Positions 29,159 through 40,349 of a stretch of DNA of 64,000 bases are shown piece after piece (position 1 is the first letter of the stretch; each line of letters begins with the position of its first letter). The translations under genes and the position numbers were made by a program. Source of the stretch: Emiliania huxleyi CCMP1516 (taxonomy: Eukaryota; Haptophyta; Isochrysidales; Noelaerhabdaceae); the NCBI RefSeq assembly GCF_000372725.1, contig NW_005198091.1, positions 62,001-126,000 of the forward strand. Direction: 5' to 3'. The notes under the pieces were generated by a model that worked only from the letters and a program-made list of their open reading frames with translations, made no database searches and was not told the origin of the DNA.

Positions 29159-29776
29159 GTGATAGCCCTGGATGGGCAATGCATGCGCCTCACTGGACCT
29201 CAGATCGCCCGACCGCGTCCCGGTGCTCTGCCGTCGGATTTGTGACGCCGCCGCACCGCGCCGCGGCCGGGGGCCCTCCGGAGGCCGAGGATGGCCGTGG
29301 CGGACCGGGACGAGCTCTGGGAGGGGAGGTGTCAGTGAGTATATTGTAGAGACTAACCATGTGCACAATAACTCTCAGTCTAGCTAAGCGAGGGGAGGCG
29401 ATTCCGGGGCCGTACAGCAGCTTGACGTGCTTCGCCGGCGTGCTCCCGGAGCGGTGCCGGAGCGCGGCGAAATCGGGGGACGCCGTCACCGACGAGCGCG
29501 TTGGAGTATTCACTCCGGACAAAAAACGCGGCACAGCGGACGGTGCGGGGCGTGCCGCAAACTTAGCGGCGAGGCGCGGGACCGTCTGTGGCGAAGTGGG
29601 TCGCGTCCTCCGATTTCCGTCAACCCAGCATCCACACCCTTTATGTCAGTCGGCAGTCGCGCTGGTCCACAGGTGCAGCTCACGGCGGCGGATGGAGTTG
29701 GAGATCGAATGGCTCGCGTGGCGTCTCGGAAGACGCTAGCTAGAGGTAGAGCCTAGAGGGTGTGGCCCGTGAGCCC
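29159..29776. other. Intergenic, no gene recognised
   Basis: Upstream of the ERI1-like gene. Short, conflicting open frames, no domain. Probably its promoter region. Confidence 0.4.
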
Positions 29777-30622
29777 TCAAAGGCACAAAGGCATACCAGA
29801 TCGGGCACCTAAGCCTACTGCGGTTTCGGCACGGGCGCGAGAGGCAAGTGTCACAACGGACCCTCGACGCGGTGCGCGAGGCGCAGGGAGCCAGGGCGCA
29901 GGCTGTGTCGGCGGCTGCCATGTGCCATGTGTATTGACGTGGCTCTTACGTTTCCTCTCCTGCTGGCTTGGCTTGTCGGCTGGCTGGTGCTTGGCGCCCT
30001 GGTAGCGCCCGGAAGAGGGAGGGGCCGTCTGTTTGTTGTGTGATCTCCGATTTTTCTTTTTCGTAGTATTGGCTTTTTCTCTAGTACTCCTTCGCACGTT
30101 GCCCGCGGCGCGCCGCCTCGCGCCCCTCACTGTCCGCTCGCAGCTGCTCCTTCTCGCCATCGCAGTTCCAGCACCTTGTCGCCCGTGCATGCATCGATCG
30201 TTCCGCGTCTCGCGCCGGCAGTAGATGCACTGCCAGTGAGTGAGGCGCCGATCCATCCGCCTCGTCTTGTTTGCTCGCGTCGGCCCGACGTCCCTGCGCT
30301 CATCTTGATTCTTGATCTTGTGTGATCGCGCCGTCGCCGGCCTCCCTAACAACGCATGCAGGCCACGGTTGAGAGAGAGAGATGTTGCACGGTTGTGTCC
30401 CGCCACGCCGAACTCCCTGCCGATCCCGTGGAGCTGCCCCATCGGCTGCAACGGCCCGGTGTACATCACCACGTCGCCGACCGGCGCGGACAGCGGCTGC
30501 AGTATCGCCACCGGCGTGATCGTTCCTCGCGAAGTCGTCGACAGCCGAGGTCTCGCGAGCCACTCGTCGGTTCCCTGCGGGAACCGCTCCTCGATTCGTT
30601 GCGTCTCCGCTCGGTCGTCCAT
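29777..30622 (-). CDS. Doubtful basic hypothetical protein
   Basis: A 281-codon open frame with some coding character: TITPVAILQPLSAPVGDVVM, GRLTHWQCIYCRRETRNDRC-like Cys pairs that could bind metal, and a long Lys/Arg/Gln-rich tail. An opposite-strand frame over 30312-30893 is equally open (PIPWSCPIGCNGPVYITTSP), so strand and reality are uncertain. No splice sites could be validated. No known family. Confidence 0.25.
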   Translation of the reverse strand: MDDRAETQRIEERFPQGTDEWLARPRLSTTSRGTITPVAILQPLSAPVGDVVMYTGPLQPMGQLHGIGREFGVAGHNRATSLSLNRGLHALLGRPATARSHKIKNQDERRDVGPTRANKTRRMDRRLTHWQCIYCRRETRNDRCMHGRQGAGTAMARRSSCERTVRGARRRAAGNVRRSTREKANTTKKKNRRSHNKQTAPPSSGRYQGAKHQPADKPSQQERKRKSHVNTHGTWQPPTQPAPWLPAPRAPRRGSVVTLASRARAETAVGLGARSGMPLCL

Positions 30623-30824
30623 CGCCGCCAGCCACCCTCGGGTAGCGTTCGGTCGCCAGCTCTCCAGCTCGTCGTTTGGTCACCGAGGAGTCGGAGGACG
30701 GAGAGCGAAAGCACGCCTCAAACTCCAGGACGTGCCACCTGGACGCATCCCTCCTTGTCCCACTTATCGAATTTGTGCAGGCGAGAGCACTCGTCCGAAT
30801 TCCGGCGTTTTCCATAATTCTCAC

Positions 30825-32876
30825 CCTGCTACGCTACTAGTACCCCGCTGCCGCGCCCCATCGTGTGGTTCGTGGCGATCTTTGGTGCCTTGAGCGCTGG
30901 GGAGGCGCCCACCGGGGGAACCCTAATAAGTGGCGCGTAGTGCCGTACGCTCACTCCTGCCTGGCCGTCACTCTCGGGATGTGTTGCAGCCAGAGGGCCC
31001 AACTTGAGAATCGTGCTTTTTGTGAGGTTGTTTCGTGTTAGGTTGGGTTGTGCTTGGGTGAGGTTGTTCCGAGTGAGGTTAGGTCGTCGGCGCGAAGGGG
31101 GTGAGGTCTCGACCGCCGCCGGGCGCCGCTCACGCCAGCGGTGGGACGGCCACCATCGGTGTTTTTGGCTTCGCCACCGTCCAAAGCGTGCGCTATGCGA
31201 TCGCCGACATCGAGCGAGCACGCCTGTCCGACGAGCGGCTTGCTGTGCGGACGCCTTTCTTGTGGCTCTCGTCGAGAGCGTTTTGCGTCCCGGCGGGTGG
31301 GAGAATCTGTGTCGTCTGATGTGTCACTGTGTACGTCACACCAGTCTTGCCGATAACAAGCACGGTCGATCCGTCAAAGCCGATACACTCGTTCCTATTG
31401 AGCACTTGAGCACTGGATAGGGTCGATTCCGCGTGGTACGGGACCCCTCGATCGTCTACTAGTAACCCTGTGGCGTGTCGGAGAATTCTTTGTCCGCTTT
31501 TATGTCTCACCGAGGGCCCAAGTGAAGAATTCTTTCTCTTGGAGTGCGTTGTGTTCTTGTTTTGTGTCCGCTTTCTCTCTTTTGGCCAAGGAATTTCTTA
31601 TCGTGCGCCGCTCGGCATAATCGATAATCTCTCCTCACGGCTGGTCTCTCGCTCGTCGCCGCTCGAGAGTCGAGACAGCAGCCTCTCAATGAGCAATGTG
31701 GCCCCGCCAGCCCTTCGAGTTCGCGCGGATTTCGCGAACTCCGAACTCGAACGAACGCAGCCGGCGGGGCCCAGCCCGAACCTCGAAACTGAACGGACCG
31801 CGCCGGCTGTGGAAGGCGCGAACTGCGAAAACGAACGAACGTTCGTGAACTCCGTTCGAACTAGGAAAAAAAGAAAATCATCGCCAGGAATTCGTTCGTT
31901 CGCAGCATCCACGAGCCGCGCTGAACGAACTCGCGCAACTGCGCCACGTGCGCGCGTGCGGACGCGGTCTGGCCCTCAATCTCAGGTGCCCATATACACA
32001 GGCGGCACTAGCACAGTTCTGACGGTCCGCGACAGTCTGCAATCTAGCGGACTACGGGCGCGACTACCCCGGTGCGCCGCCGCCCGCCGCGGACCATTCG
32101 GCCCACGGCGGCTCCGGCCGCTACCTGCTCAAGGTCGGCATCGACCCGCCCACCCCAGAGCGGTTCCCGCAGCTGGACCGCTCCGAGGACTAGGGTCCCG
32201 ATGGTGCCGGCTGCGCTGTGAGCAGGGCCGCCCTGTGGTGCCTGGGCGCCGTGCGTGCTGACTGGCGAATAGAATGGGGGAGACGGGGGCTCCCCGAGGC
32301 GTCCAGGCATACTAGGCCTCTAGTAGGCAACCAGGGACTATACAGGCCTGCAGAGCCAAAAAATACATATTGCGGTTCGTTCGCGGTTCGTTCGCAGTTC
32401 AGACGAACTTCCCTGGTTTCCTCGGCCTGCGGGTGTGAAGCGGGTCGGGGGGGGGGAGGAGAAAAGAAAAGGCTCGAGTTCACGAACTAGTTCGAGGGTT
32501 CGGGCACCCAAGGGCGAACGACCGAACCGATGCAGCGAACCAAGGGGATGCCGTCCAGAGCGAACTCCGAAACCGAACGAACCGCGAGTTCACCGAACCA
32601 GTTCACGAACCAGTTCGCCAGTTCGCCAGCGAACTCGAAGGGCTGGGCCCCGCCGCTCTGGCAGGCACGTCCTTTTTCTTCTTGTTCCTCTGGTTTCTTT
32701 TGGCTTAATTTTTGGTGTACCTGTGTTTAAAGAAAGAAGAAAGAAAAAACCGCGCGAATTTCTTATCGTGATTCCTGAATTTCTTTTCGTGCGCCGGCGC
32801 CGCGAGTCATCTCGATCTCTCGGCAGTCTCACGGCTGGTCTCTCGCTCGTCGCCGCTCCGAGACAGCAGCCTCTCA
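30825..32876. other. Repeat-rich, gene-poor region
   Basis: Holds a GTGAGGTTGTTCCG-type short tandem repeat (31020-31085), a 55-base dispersed repeat (31401-31457), CGAAC-rich clusters (31740-31930 and 32470-32640) and a duplicated block (31634-31709 versus 32828-32889). A short terminal-exon-like frame, coding sense DYGRDYPGAPPPAADHSAHG then RYLLKVGIDPPTPERFPQLD, ends at the stop 32191-32193 after a ctag acceptor. It may be a stranded exon of a broken gene. Confidence 0.55.
31401..31457. repeat. Dispersed repeat, copy A
   Basis: Shares gatagggtcgattccgc and ggtacgggacccctcgatcg, preceded by agcacttgagcact, with copy B at 49969-50033. The two differ at a few bases and in the number of gagcactt units. 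Confidence 0.8.
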
Positions 32877-33975
32877 ATGTGGCCCCGCCGCTCTGTCTTT
32901 CCTGAGCCGAAGCCAGAGGTGTGCGTGACCTTCTTCTCCTGTGTCGGCACCGGCGTCTCAGGCACCTCTGACCTCGAGACCATCTACCCTGCCGCCGTCC
33001 GCTACCTCGAGGCTCAGCGCGTGCCGACGGCCGGCAGGAGTGAGCGGCCGCTGCGGTACGAGCTCGCATGGCTCGACAATGGCGGCAGCGAGGCCGCCCG
33101 GCAGGCCTTCTTGCAGCAGGGCGCGCAGATCGAGCACCCGCTGCGCAACCCGACCAACGAGGGCCTCTTTCGGGCCGTCAACGACGTCTGGTTCCGGGGA
33201 CGCGGCTGCCGGGCGCCCTACGTCCTCAATCTGGAGGACGATCGCGAGCCGCACCCGCACATCCTGGCGCACGGCGGCGTGCACGGGCTGCAGCACCTCG
33301 CCCGCGCCATCCGGCTGCTGGAGGAGGACGAGCAGCTCGGCGGCGTGCGGCTCAAGAACGAGTTCAGCGACGGCAAGATCGCGGCGGCGGCGGCGGCGGC
33401 GCTCGGAAGGCCCGTCCCGTGGCAGCGGCCGCGCGGCGGCGGCGGCGCGGGCTACCAGCGGCACTGCATGGAGCTGAGCAGCGGCTTTGTGTGGGGCAGC
33501 TTCTCCATGGCGGCGGTCCTCTACGACCGCGAGCGGCTGCAGTCCCGCGTCGGCCTCTGACGGGGACGGCGGCACGACGAGACCTGGCACCTTCCACGAG
33601 CCTTCCCCGAGCCCTCCCCCGTAGGCCTTCTGATGGAGGGGCGGCCGCACGACGAGATCCCGTACGACTATTCCGAGGGGCAATACGCGGTGCGGTGCGC
33701 GCTGGCCGGCCTCTGCACCGCGCGGCCGCACTTTGCAGAGGCGCCCGCCGGAGCAGAGGAGCGTGGCGCGAGGGGGGGCGAGGTCCGGCCCGAGGAGCGG
33801 CGCTGTGGCGTAGGCGTGCACGGACGCGGAGGACGACCCGACCAGCGACGGCGCGTTTGAGGACGGCGACGAGGACGAGGCGCTGCCGTGCCACGACGTC
33901 TTCTTCGAGCGGCGGCCGCCCCGCGCGCGCGACTTGTCCGAGTGCGGATGGTTCGCGGGGCAGAACCGCTGCTAA
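32877..33975 (+). CDS. Glycosyltransferase-like protein (GT-A type)
   Basis: Three exons, 32877-33552, 33625-33740 and 33814-33975, 317 residues. The N-terminal fold starts VTFFSCVGTGVSG. RYELAWLDNGGSEAARQAFL and NPTNEGLFRAVNDVWF follow, then an acidic metal-binding-like triad in YVLNLEDDREP, as in many GT2-like nucleotide-sugar transferases. The C-terminus is acidic and then Cys-containing (SECGWFAGQNRC). Both introns start with GC (gcctct, gcgccc); splicing restores SRVG-LLMEGRPHDEIPYDY and HFAE-ACTDAEDD. The start lies inside a duplicated block (32828-32889), so the true 5' end may be elsewhere. Its last exon overlaps the first candidate ATG of the GT32 gene. Donor and acceptor sugars are unknown. 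Confidence 0.68.
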
Positions 33976-35627
33976 TTAGTGTCGCTCATCTGATTCATGA
34001 GCTCCTCAGGTATGAGTGGTTCCTGTGGGGCACGCCGCTGCACACCGCCAACCGGACCGCAAGCACGCTTGCAGACGCTGGTCCGGACACCCGCCCGTCC
34101 GCCTCGCCGGACGACGCCAGCGCAGGCGCGGCCCGCCGCAAAGGAAGGAGCCCGAACTTCATCGGCCTCGACTGCGCGGGGAACGCGCTCCCGTCGGAGG
34201 CGCTGGCCGCATTCGACGCGCTGAGCGATGCTACCGACGCCCTCCGCGACGCGACGGTGCTTGCGCGCGGCGGCCGTGTCGGCAGCGCCGCCCTCGCTCT
34301 CCGGCAAGCTGGCGGCCGGGACCTTGCTGGCGATGATACGCCCCGCCCCTCCACACCCTTCCTCTCGCGCGCAGGCGGCTCGAGAGGGCGTTGGGCATCG
34401 AGGCCGTCGGCGTCGAGGCGGCCGGGGTCGAGGCGGCCGGGGGCGGCCAGGTCGCGGCCGGGGGCGAGGACGACGACGGAGGCGCTGTGCCGTATGGGCG
34501 GCCGCTCCCGTCGGGCGATCAGCTGGTCGCTCGCTTTGGCTGCGTCGGTATCACGACGGAGTACACCGCGCTGCTCCGCCGCTGGCTGGCGGAGCACCCG
34601 TCTGCTGCGGACCGGGCGGCGGCGGAGGAGGCTGCAGCGGGCGGGGCGGCGGCGGGCGGAGGGGCGGGCGGAGGGGCGGGCGGTGGGGCGACCGACTGGC
34701 GGCGCGTCCCGCCAGGAGTGAGGGGCGGCGCGATCCCGAAGCTGATCGTGCAGACGTACAAGTCTCGCGACACAGTGCCGGACAAGATGAGGCAGTACGC
34801 GCGGAAGGTGCAGGAGCTGCACCCAGGCGCGGCGGCCCCCCTCCCGCCCACCCCTCCCCCCCCCCTCGGCTCGCCCCACCGCGCCACCCGCTCGGCACGC
34901 AGGCTGGACGTACCTTTTCTTCGACGACGCAGACATCGCCGCCTTCATCGCCGAGCGCGAGCCGGCGTGGGTGGCTCAGTACGAGGCGCTGCGCCATGCG
35001 CCCATCCAGCGGGTCGACCTCTTCCGCTACCTCGCCGTGTCGCACTGGGGAGGCTTCTACCTCGACCTCGACGTGCCTCCTCCCCCCTCTGCCCCGACCT
35101 TGAGTCTAGCTCCGCCCTTCCCTAAACAGCCGGCCGGGTCCGGCGCGCCTACTAGGTGCTCCTCTCGCAGCCGCTCGACGAGCATGTCTCTCTCTCCGAG
35201 CTGGACCCGTCCGCCCGCGCCGTCTTCCCCTTTGAGCGGCAGAGCCACGAGCGCAGCTGCCGCCCTCCCGGCGACCCCTCCCTGACGCAGCGGTCGTGCT
35301 GCGGGTGTGTAGGATGATCGAGCCCTCCGTCCACCCCTCGCTAGTCGGGGAGGTCGGCACGCGCACGCTGGTCGGGCAGTACGCCTTCGGAGCGACGCCG
35401 CGCCACCCCTTCCTCGCCGCGATCCTGCGGTACGTGCGGCGCGCTAGCCTCGAGCCTCGGTGGGCGCTCGTGCCGCCGCCCGCCGCCGGCGACGAGGATG
35501 ACGACAAGACGGTGCTCTACACGACCGGGCCGGCCCTCGTCAGCCGCGCCTTCTTCGAGGGCGGGTTCGCGGGCAAGGCGAGGCGATGAGAAGCAGAAAG
35601 AAGCGCGGGCACGGGTTCGAGAGGGAG

Positions 35628-35686
<59 letters not shown>

Positions 35687-35713
35687 GAGAAAGGGAGAGA
35701 GGAGGAGGAGGAG

Positions 35714-35759
<46 letters not shown>

Positions 35760-36794
35760 ACGAGAGGGCTGGAGAGCGAGAGGGCGCGAGGGCGCGAGGA
35801 GGAGAAGAGACGCAGAGGAGCTCGGCGGCAACGTCGAAGTCAGCGAGCGCCCCGTGGCCAGGTGCGGCTGCTCTACGCCTCGGCCGCCGGCCCCGACGCG
35901 CCGAGCGGCTGGGGCAGCTTCGGACCAGGCAACTGGCACCACCACCACGGCACGTGGAAGGGTGGGGCACTCGACGGCGCGCGGCTCATCGAGCGCGCCG
36001 AGCGGCACACTGCGGCGGGCCGGCACGAGCAGGCGGCGAACCTCTTCCTGCGCGCGCTGCTGCACGGCGCCTCGGGCTGGTCGAGCGAGCTCGTTCTCGA
36101 CGTCGACCAACGGCGCCAGCGCTGCTACCACCAGCTGGGCAGGCTCGCCGAGGCCCACCTCGCCATCGCGCTCGAGTACGTCAAGCAGGGCGAGGCGGTG
36201 TCGGCGGAGATGTACCTGGAGCGCGCGGCGGGGCAGGCGCGGCAGGACGGGCAGCCGGACGTGCAGGCAGAGGTGCACTTTGCGCGCTGGCGCTTGATCG
36301 GCGCGGCGCAGCGTGAGCGGGCGGACGAGGAGCTGCGGCGCGCGATGGAGATGCAGCCGGCGAGCTCGCGGTACCAGATCGAGTTCGCGCTCAGCCAACT
36401 CACCAAGGAGGCGGTGCACGCGGCGCAGGTGCTGCCGCAGCTCGCGCGCGGCCTCGAGCTCGAGCTGAGGGAGGGGGGCGGACAGGCGGCTCCTGCCGGC
36501 GCCGTGGCGGCACCGCGCACGAGGGCGAGCCTGCTCTTCCTGTGGAACGTCGCGGCGGTCCTGCAGTCCACCATCCTCACGACGCCCGGCCTGAGGGAGC
36601 AGATGAGCGCCATGCTGCAGCCGCTGAACAGCGTCGCGAGCACGCCGTGTGATTTGGAGCCGGAGGGGGCGGAGCTCACAGCGTCCGAGGTGGGCCAGGA
36701 GGCACCGGGCGTCGCGCGCGCGTCGCGGCCGACGAGCGTGCTCATCAGCGACCGTTTGCGGGTGAACAAGTATGGAGTGGCCGTCCCCGTGTGA
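33948..36794 (+). CDS. GT32 (OCH1-like) glycosyltransferase fused to TPR-like region
   Basis: Six exons: 33948-34303, 34375-34826, 34903-35072, 35156-35238, 35313-35577, 35862-36794; 752 residues if the ATG at 33948 is right, otherwise 5'-incomplete. A low-complexity N-terminal part precedes the GT32 domain: AIPKLIVQTYKSRDTVPDKM, WTYLFFDDADIAAFI, then RVDLFRYLAVSHWGGFYLDL followed by the DxD Asp. VLYTTGPALVSRAFF and GSFGPGNWHHHHGTWKG close it. The rest is helical, TPR-like (AERHTAAGRHEQAANLFLRA, QLGRLAEAHLAIALEYVKQG). GT32 enzymes transfer mannose or related sugars in the Golgi. Four of five introns have GC donors (gcaagc, gcgcgg, gcagag, gcgagg); the last contains a long (GA)n tract. Confidence 0.75.
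35624..35757 (+). repeat. (GA)n microsatellite inside a GT32 intron
   Basis: Two long GA tracts are separated by poly-G and GAG triplets. The tract lies within intron 35578-35861 and remains open in several frames, which hides the intron from simple reading-frame analysis. Confidence 0.9.
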
Positions 36795-36984
36795 GAGCTG
36801 GCTTGGAGAGCTGCAGCTGGGTCGTAGGTCGGAGAGGGACATGCGAGTCCGCGTGGTACGGTTGACGCGAGACTGAGTCGTACGCACAGTATCGAGTATG
36901 CGAGCATGAGTACAAGTGTGTCTGGGCTCTGGGGTCGAAGCGGGTATACTACTGCGTACATCGTGAAGGGACGTGTTGTTACGC

Positions 36985-39405
36985 TCACAGCTTCGACTTC
37001 ATCAGCTCCCACCTCGCAATGGTGCGGCAGTGGACCTCGTCTGGCCCGTCGGCGAGGCGCAGAGTGCGCAGCGACGCCCACGCGTGCGCGAGCACATGAT
37101 CCTGACAGACTCCCGCGCCGCCGTGCACCTGTATCGCGCGATCGAGCACGGCCAGCGCCATCCGCGGCGCCGCAACCTTGATCATCGCGATCTCCTGCAT
37201 CGCAGCCCGGTTGCCGAGTGTGTCCATCATGTACGCCGCCTTCAGCGTCAGCAGCCGCACCTGCTCGAGCTCGACGCGGCTCCACGCGATCGCCTGCTCC
37301 GTCGCGCCGTGCCGCGCCAGGAGCTGCCCAAAGGCGCGCCGCGTCTTGGCGCGGGCGCACAGCGCCGCGAGGGCGCGCTCGGCGACACCGATGCTCCGCA
37401 TGCAGTGGTGTATGCGTCCCGGGCCGAGCCGCGCCTGCGCCATCGCGAAGCCGCCGCCCTCCTCGTGCAGCAAGTTGGCGCGTGACACGCGCACGTTGCG
37501 GAAGGCGACCTCCGCGTGGCCGTGGGGCGCGTCGTCGTACCCAAACACGCTCAGCATGCGGACGACATCGACGCCCGCCGTGTCCATCGGCACGAGCACC
37601 ATCGACTGCTGCCTCCGCACGGACGCGCCGGCGGCGTCCGCTTCGCCGCTGGGCCCGCCGCCGCCCACGACCCGACCCATGACGATGGCGAGCTTGCAGC
37701 GCGGGTCGCCCGCGCCGGTCGTCCACACCTTGCGCCCGTTGATGACGTACTCGTCTCCCTCCCGCTCGATGCGCGTCTGCACGTTCGTCGCGTCCGAGCA
37801 CGCGCTCTGCGGCTCTGTCATCGCAAAGCACGAGCGGATCTCTCCGCGCAGCAGCGGCTGCAGCCACGTCTGCTGCTGCTCGCGCGTGCCAAAGTGCGCG
37901 AGGAGCTCCATGTTGCCCGTGTCGGGAGCGGCGCAGTTGAACACCTCGGCGCACCACTCGTTGCAGCCCATCAGCTCCGCGAGGGGCGCGTAGTCGAGCG
38001 AACTCAGACCGGACCCCGGCCCGAACTCGGCGCAGCTTGGCAGAAAGAAGTTCCACAGCCCGGCCGCCCGCGCCTTTGCCTTGAGCTCCTCCACAAGTGC
38101 GATGGGCGACCAGCGGCGGCCGGCGGCGGTGTTCGCTGCGAGCGCCTCCCGCCAGCGGCCCTCGTTTGGCAGCACGTGCTCCGTGATGAAGGCCCTGGTG
38201 CGGTCGAAGAGCTCCCGCCCGCGCGCCGAGAAGGGGAAGGGCAGCGTGTCGTACAGGTGCAGCGCCGGCTCCGCCGTCGCCGCGCCGTCGGCGAGGCCGA
38301 GGGCAATCTGGTGGCCGACGCTCGCGAGGTCGTTCGAGATCTGGCCCGCCAGCTGCGCGCGCGCGGAGGACGCGTTGCCCATGATGGCGCGCGCGTGCAC
38401 GCCGTGGACGATCGCCGCCATCCGGAAGTAGGCAAGCGCGCAGTAGAAGGTCCAGACCAGCTCCGGCAGCGGCGGCTGGGCGACGCGCTCGAGGTAGCCG
38501 CGCACGAACTGCGACTCGTGCGGGATGCCGAGGCGGAGCAGGCTGGCGCCACGCAGCCCCGGCACGAACCAGTGCTCCCTCGGCCAGCGGTAGGCCTGGC
38601 AGCAGTGCGCGAGGTCGGCGAGCGGGCAGCCGATCGTGGCGAGCTCCCAGTCGATCAGCGCGAGCACGCGCGGCTCCGTCGGGTGGAAGATGAGGTTGTC
38701 GAGCTTGAAGTCGCCGTGCACGATCGTCGGCGAGAAGTGCGCCGCCGCGTACGCCTCCGCCTCGGCCGTGTGCTCCTCGAGCCAGCCGGCGAGCGCCGCC
38801 AGGTCGCCGCTCTCCGCCACGCCAGCCTCCGCCAGCACCGCGCGCCCGCCCTCAACCTGCCGCTTCCAGCGCCGCACCTGCCGCGCCGCGTATGCGCCGC
38901 CCTCGGCCGCGCCGTCGGGCGCGAATTGCTCCAGCCCGGCGAGGCTTCTCCAGTCTACGCGGTGCAGCCGGGCGAGCACGTCACACATGGCGTGATAGAC
39001 CCCAAACCGCTCGATCGGCGGCAGCTGCTCGAGGGTGGCGTCTTTGAAGACGCGGCCGTGGATGAACTCCATGACGAAGAAGGGCGTGCCGATCACGCCA
39101 GCGTCCGCGCAGTAGCACAGCATCTCTGGCACCGGCACGGCGGTCGGCTTGAGGGCGCGCATGATGCAGTGCTCGCGATCCACGGCGTGCGCCGTCGACA
39201 GGAGCTTGCCGTGCGGCTGCTTGCGCAGCACGCACTGGAACGCCGCACCGCAGTCGAGAAGGTAAGTCGGGTTCGACTGGCCATGAGAAAACTGCCTTGC
39301 CGTCAGCGCGCCCTCAAACGGCTTGAGGTGCGAGCGGAGGTAGCTCGAGAGCGACTGGAGGTCGAGCTGGTGCCGCACGGGCCCGGCCTCGTCGAGCGTG
39401 GTCAT
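36985..39405 (-). CDS. ACAD10/11-like acyl-CoA dehydrogenase with kinase-like domain, peroxisomal
   Basis: Predicted fatty-acid (possibly 4-hydroxy acid) catabolic enzyme of 806 residues, no introns. The N-terminal half is an APH/choline-kinase-like phosphotransferase ([13 protein letters not shown] with catalytic Asp, [20 protein letters not shown]). The C-terminal half is an acyl-CoA dehydrogenase ([66 protein letters not shown]). This order matches animal and fungal ACAD10/ACAD11, whose kinase half phosphorylates 4-hydroxyacyl-CoA before elimination. The last residues are KSKL, a canonical PTS1 peroxisomal signal. ATG 39405 gives a start ([13 protein letters not shown]) without a leader, consistent with that. 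A dispersed repeat copy begins 73 bases upstream. Confidence 0.92.
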   Translation of the reverse strand: MTTLDEAGPVRHQLDLQSLSSYLRSHLKPFEGALTARQFSHGQSNPTYLLDCGAAFQCVLRKQPHGKLLSTAHAVDREHCIMRALKPTAVPVPEMLCYCADAGVIGTPFFVMEFIHGRVFKDATLEQLPPIERFGVYHAMCDVLARLHRVDWRSLAGLEQFAPDGAAEGGAYAARQVRRWKRQVEGGRAVLAEAGVAESGDLAALAGWLEEHTAEAEAYAAAHFSPTIVHGDFKLDNLIFHPTEPRVLALIDWELATIGCPLADLAHCCQAYRWPREHWFVPGLRGASLLRLGIPHESQFVRGYLERVAQPPLPELVWTFYCALAYFRMAAIVHGVHARAIMGNASSARAQLAGQISNDLASVGHQIALGLADGAATAEPALHLYDTLPFPFSARGRELFDRTRAFITEHVLPNEGRWREALAANTAAGRRWSPIALVEELKAKARAAGLWNFFLPSCAEFGPGSGLSSLDYAPLAELMGCNEWCAEVFNCAAPDTGNMELLAHFGTREQQQTWLQPLLRGEIRSCFAMTEPQSACSDATNVQTRIEREGDEYVINGRKVWTTGAGDPRCKLAIVMGRVVGGGGPSGEADAAGASVRRQQSMVLVPMDTAGVDVVRMLSVFGYDDAPHGHAEVAFRNVRVSRANLLHEEGGGFAMAQARLGPGRIHHCMRSIGVAERALAALCARAKTRRAFGQLLARHGATEQAIAWSRVELEQVRLLTLKAAYMMDTLGNRAAMQEIAMIKVAAPRMALAVLDRAIQVHGGAGVCQDHVLAHAWASLRTLRLADGPDEVHCRTIARWELMKSKL

Positions 39406-40349
39406 GCTGAGGTCGTCGTCTTAGGAATCCTAGCGGTTTGTGAGAGCCGCGCTGGTTCTCGCCCAGCTTTCGACAGCTTAAAGAAAGAAAGAAAACAGAC
39501 ACGCAAGGGAGGGAATGGGGAATGACGGCACGCCGCCACCACACAGGGATTTTAAGGAGAGGTGTGTGGTGCGCTAGCCGTCGCCCACCCTAGGGAGTCC
39601 GCCTCTTCCTACAGCTTCTCCCGAATAAGCAGCGAACCTGACTTTCTTTCTTTCGGTTTCATTTTCAGTGTATGTTGCTTTTATGTTTTCCTCCTTTTTC
39701 CTAGGGGTTCGAGGGTATGGGCGTATGGCGGGGCGACTAGGGGCGGCGACAAGTGCTAGTCCTCCTGCGGTCGCGCCACACGAGGTACCGCTGTCAAGGC
39801 GACACAGAACAGCCTTCGAGCCACAGGTGCTGCTTCTCCTCGCGTGTAACTATGCCTGGCTGCTGCTGCTTCTCGCACAGGCGTGCTGTATTTGCCGATG
39901 TGTCCGCTGCCGCCGGCGAGCAGTGACGACTATCTCACCAGCTTGCCCCGACATGCGTTCCTCACTTGTGAGTGACCAGCGCTGAAGGCACGAAACACCT
40001 GGCGTCAATTCTACCGGGCCGCCGCCGAGCCTGCTGCCTGGCGCTCGCATTCGAGCCGTTGCCTAGCTGCGGGCGGAGCGCTGTGTAATACTGACTCGCG
40101 GAGTCGCAGTAAATTTCCGTCTTATAATGGGCGGGTCGCTCGTGACTACCGTCTTACTTCGCGGTTGGTGGCCACCACGCGTGACTTAGCTCAGAGAGAA
40201 TGCATGCGTGCACCGCGGCATCTTGTGTGTCCAAAACAAGAACACTCGAATCGGGAATGGCGCGCGCGATCTCGACGCCGCTACACCTTCTCACCTCATC
40301 AGCAGATGCATCTCTGCAGGGCCGCCAACGCATCTCTCATCTCACATCA
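39406..40349. other. Intergenic with a dispersed repeat copy
   Basis: Apart from the repeat at 39478-39612, it contains T-rich stretches at 39640-39710 and a ctcatcagcagatgca direct repeat near 40295 and 40347. No gene is supported. Confidence 0.5.
39478..39612 (+). repeat. Dispersed AAAG/GGGAGGG repeat, long copy
   Basis: Contains AAAGAAAGAAAGAAAACAGA, a diverged caagggagggaatgggg, then CACGCCGCCACCACACAGGG, attttaaggagagg and gcgctagccgtcgcccaccc. It matches the third copy at 5655-5790 over nearly its whole length. Confidence 0.8.

Noticed and set aside
29360-29756. Plus-strand frames of 110-126 codons upstream of the ERI1-like gene
   Set aside because: Two overlapping frames of similar length, no conserved motif, and they lie in the likely promoter of the minus-strand gene.
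35624-35757. Glu/Arg repeat protein encoded by the (GA)n tract
   Set aside because: A microsatellite stays open in all frames; splicing from AAG to GTG restores a normal GT32 C-terminus without it.
35517-38056. Long minus-strand frames across 35.5-38.0 kb
   Set aside because: They run through the (GA)n tract and opposite the GT32 gene, then in the wrong frame of the ACAD gene; no family is visible.
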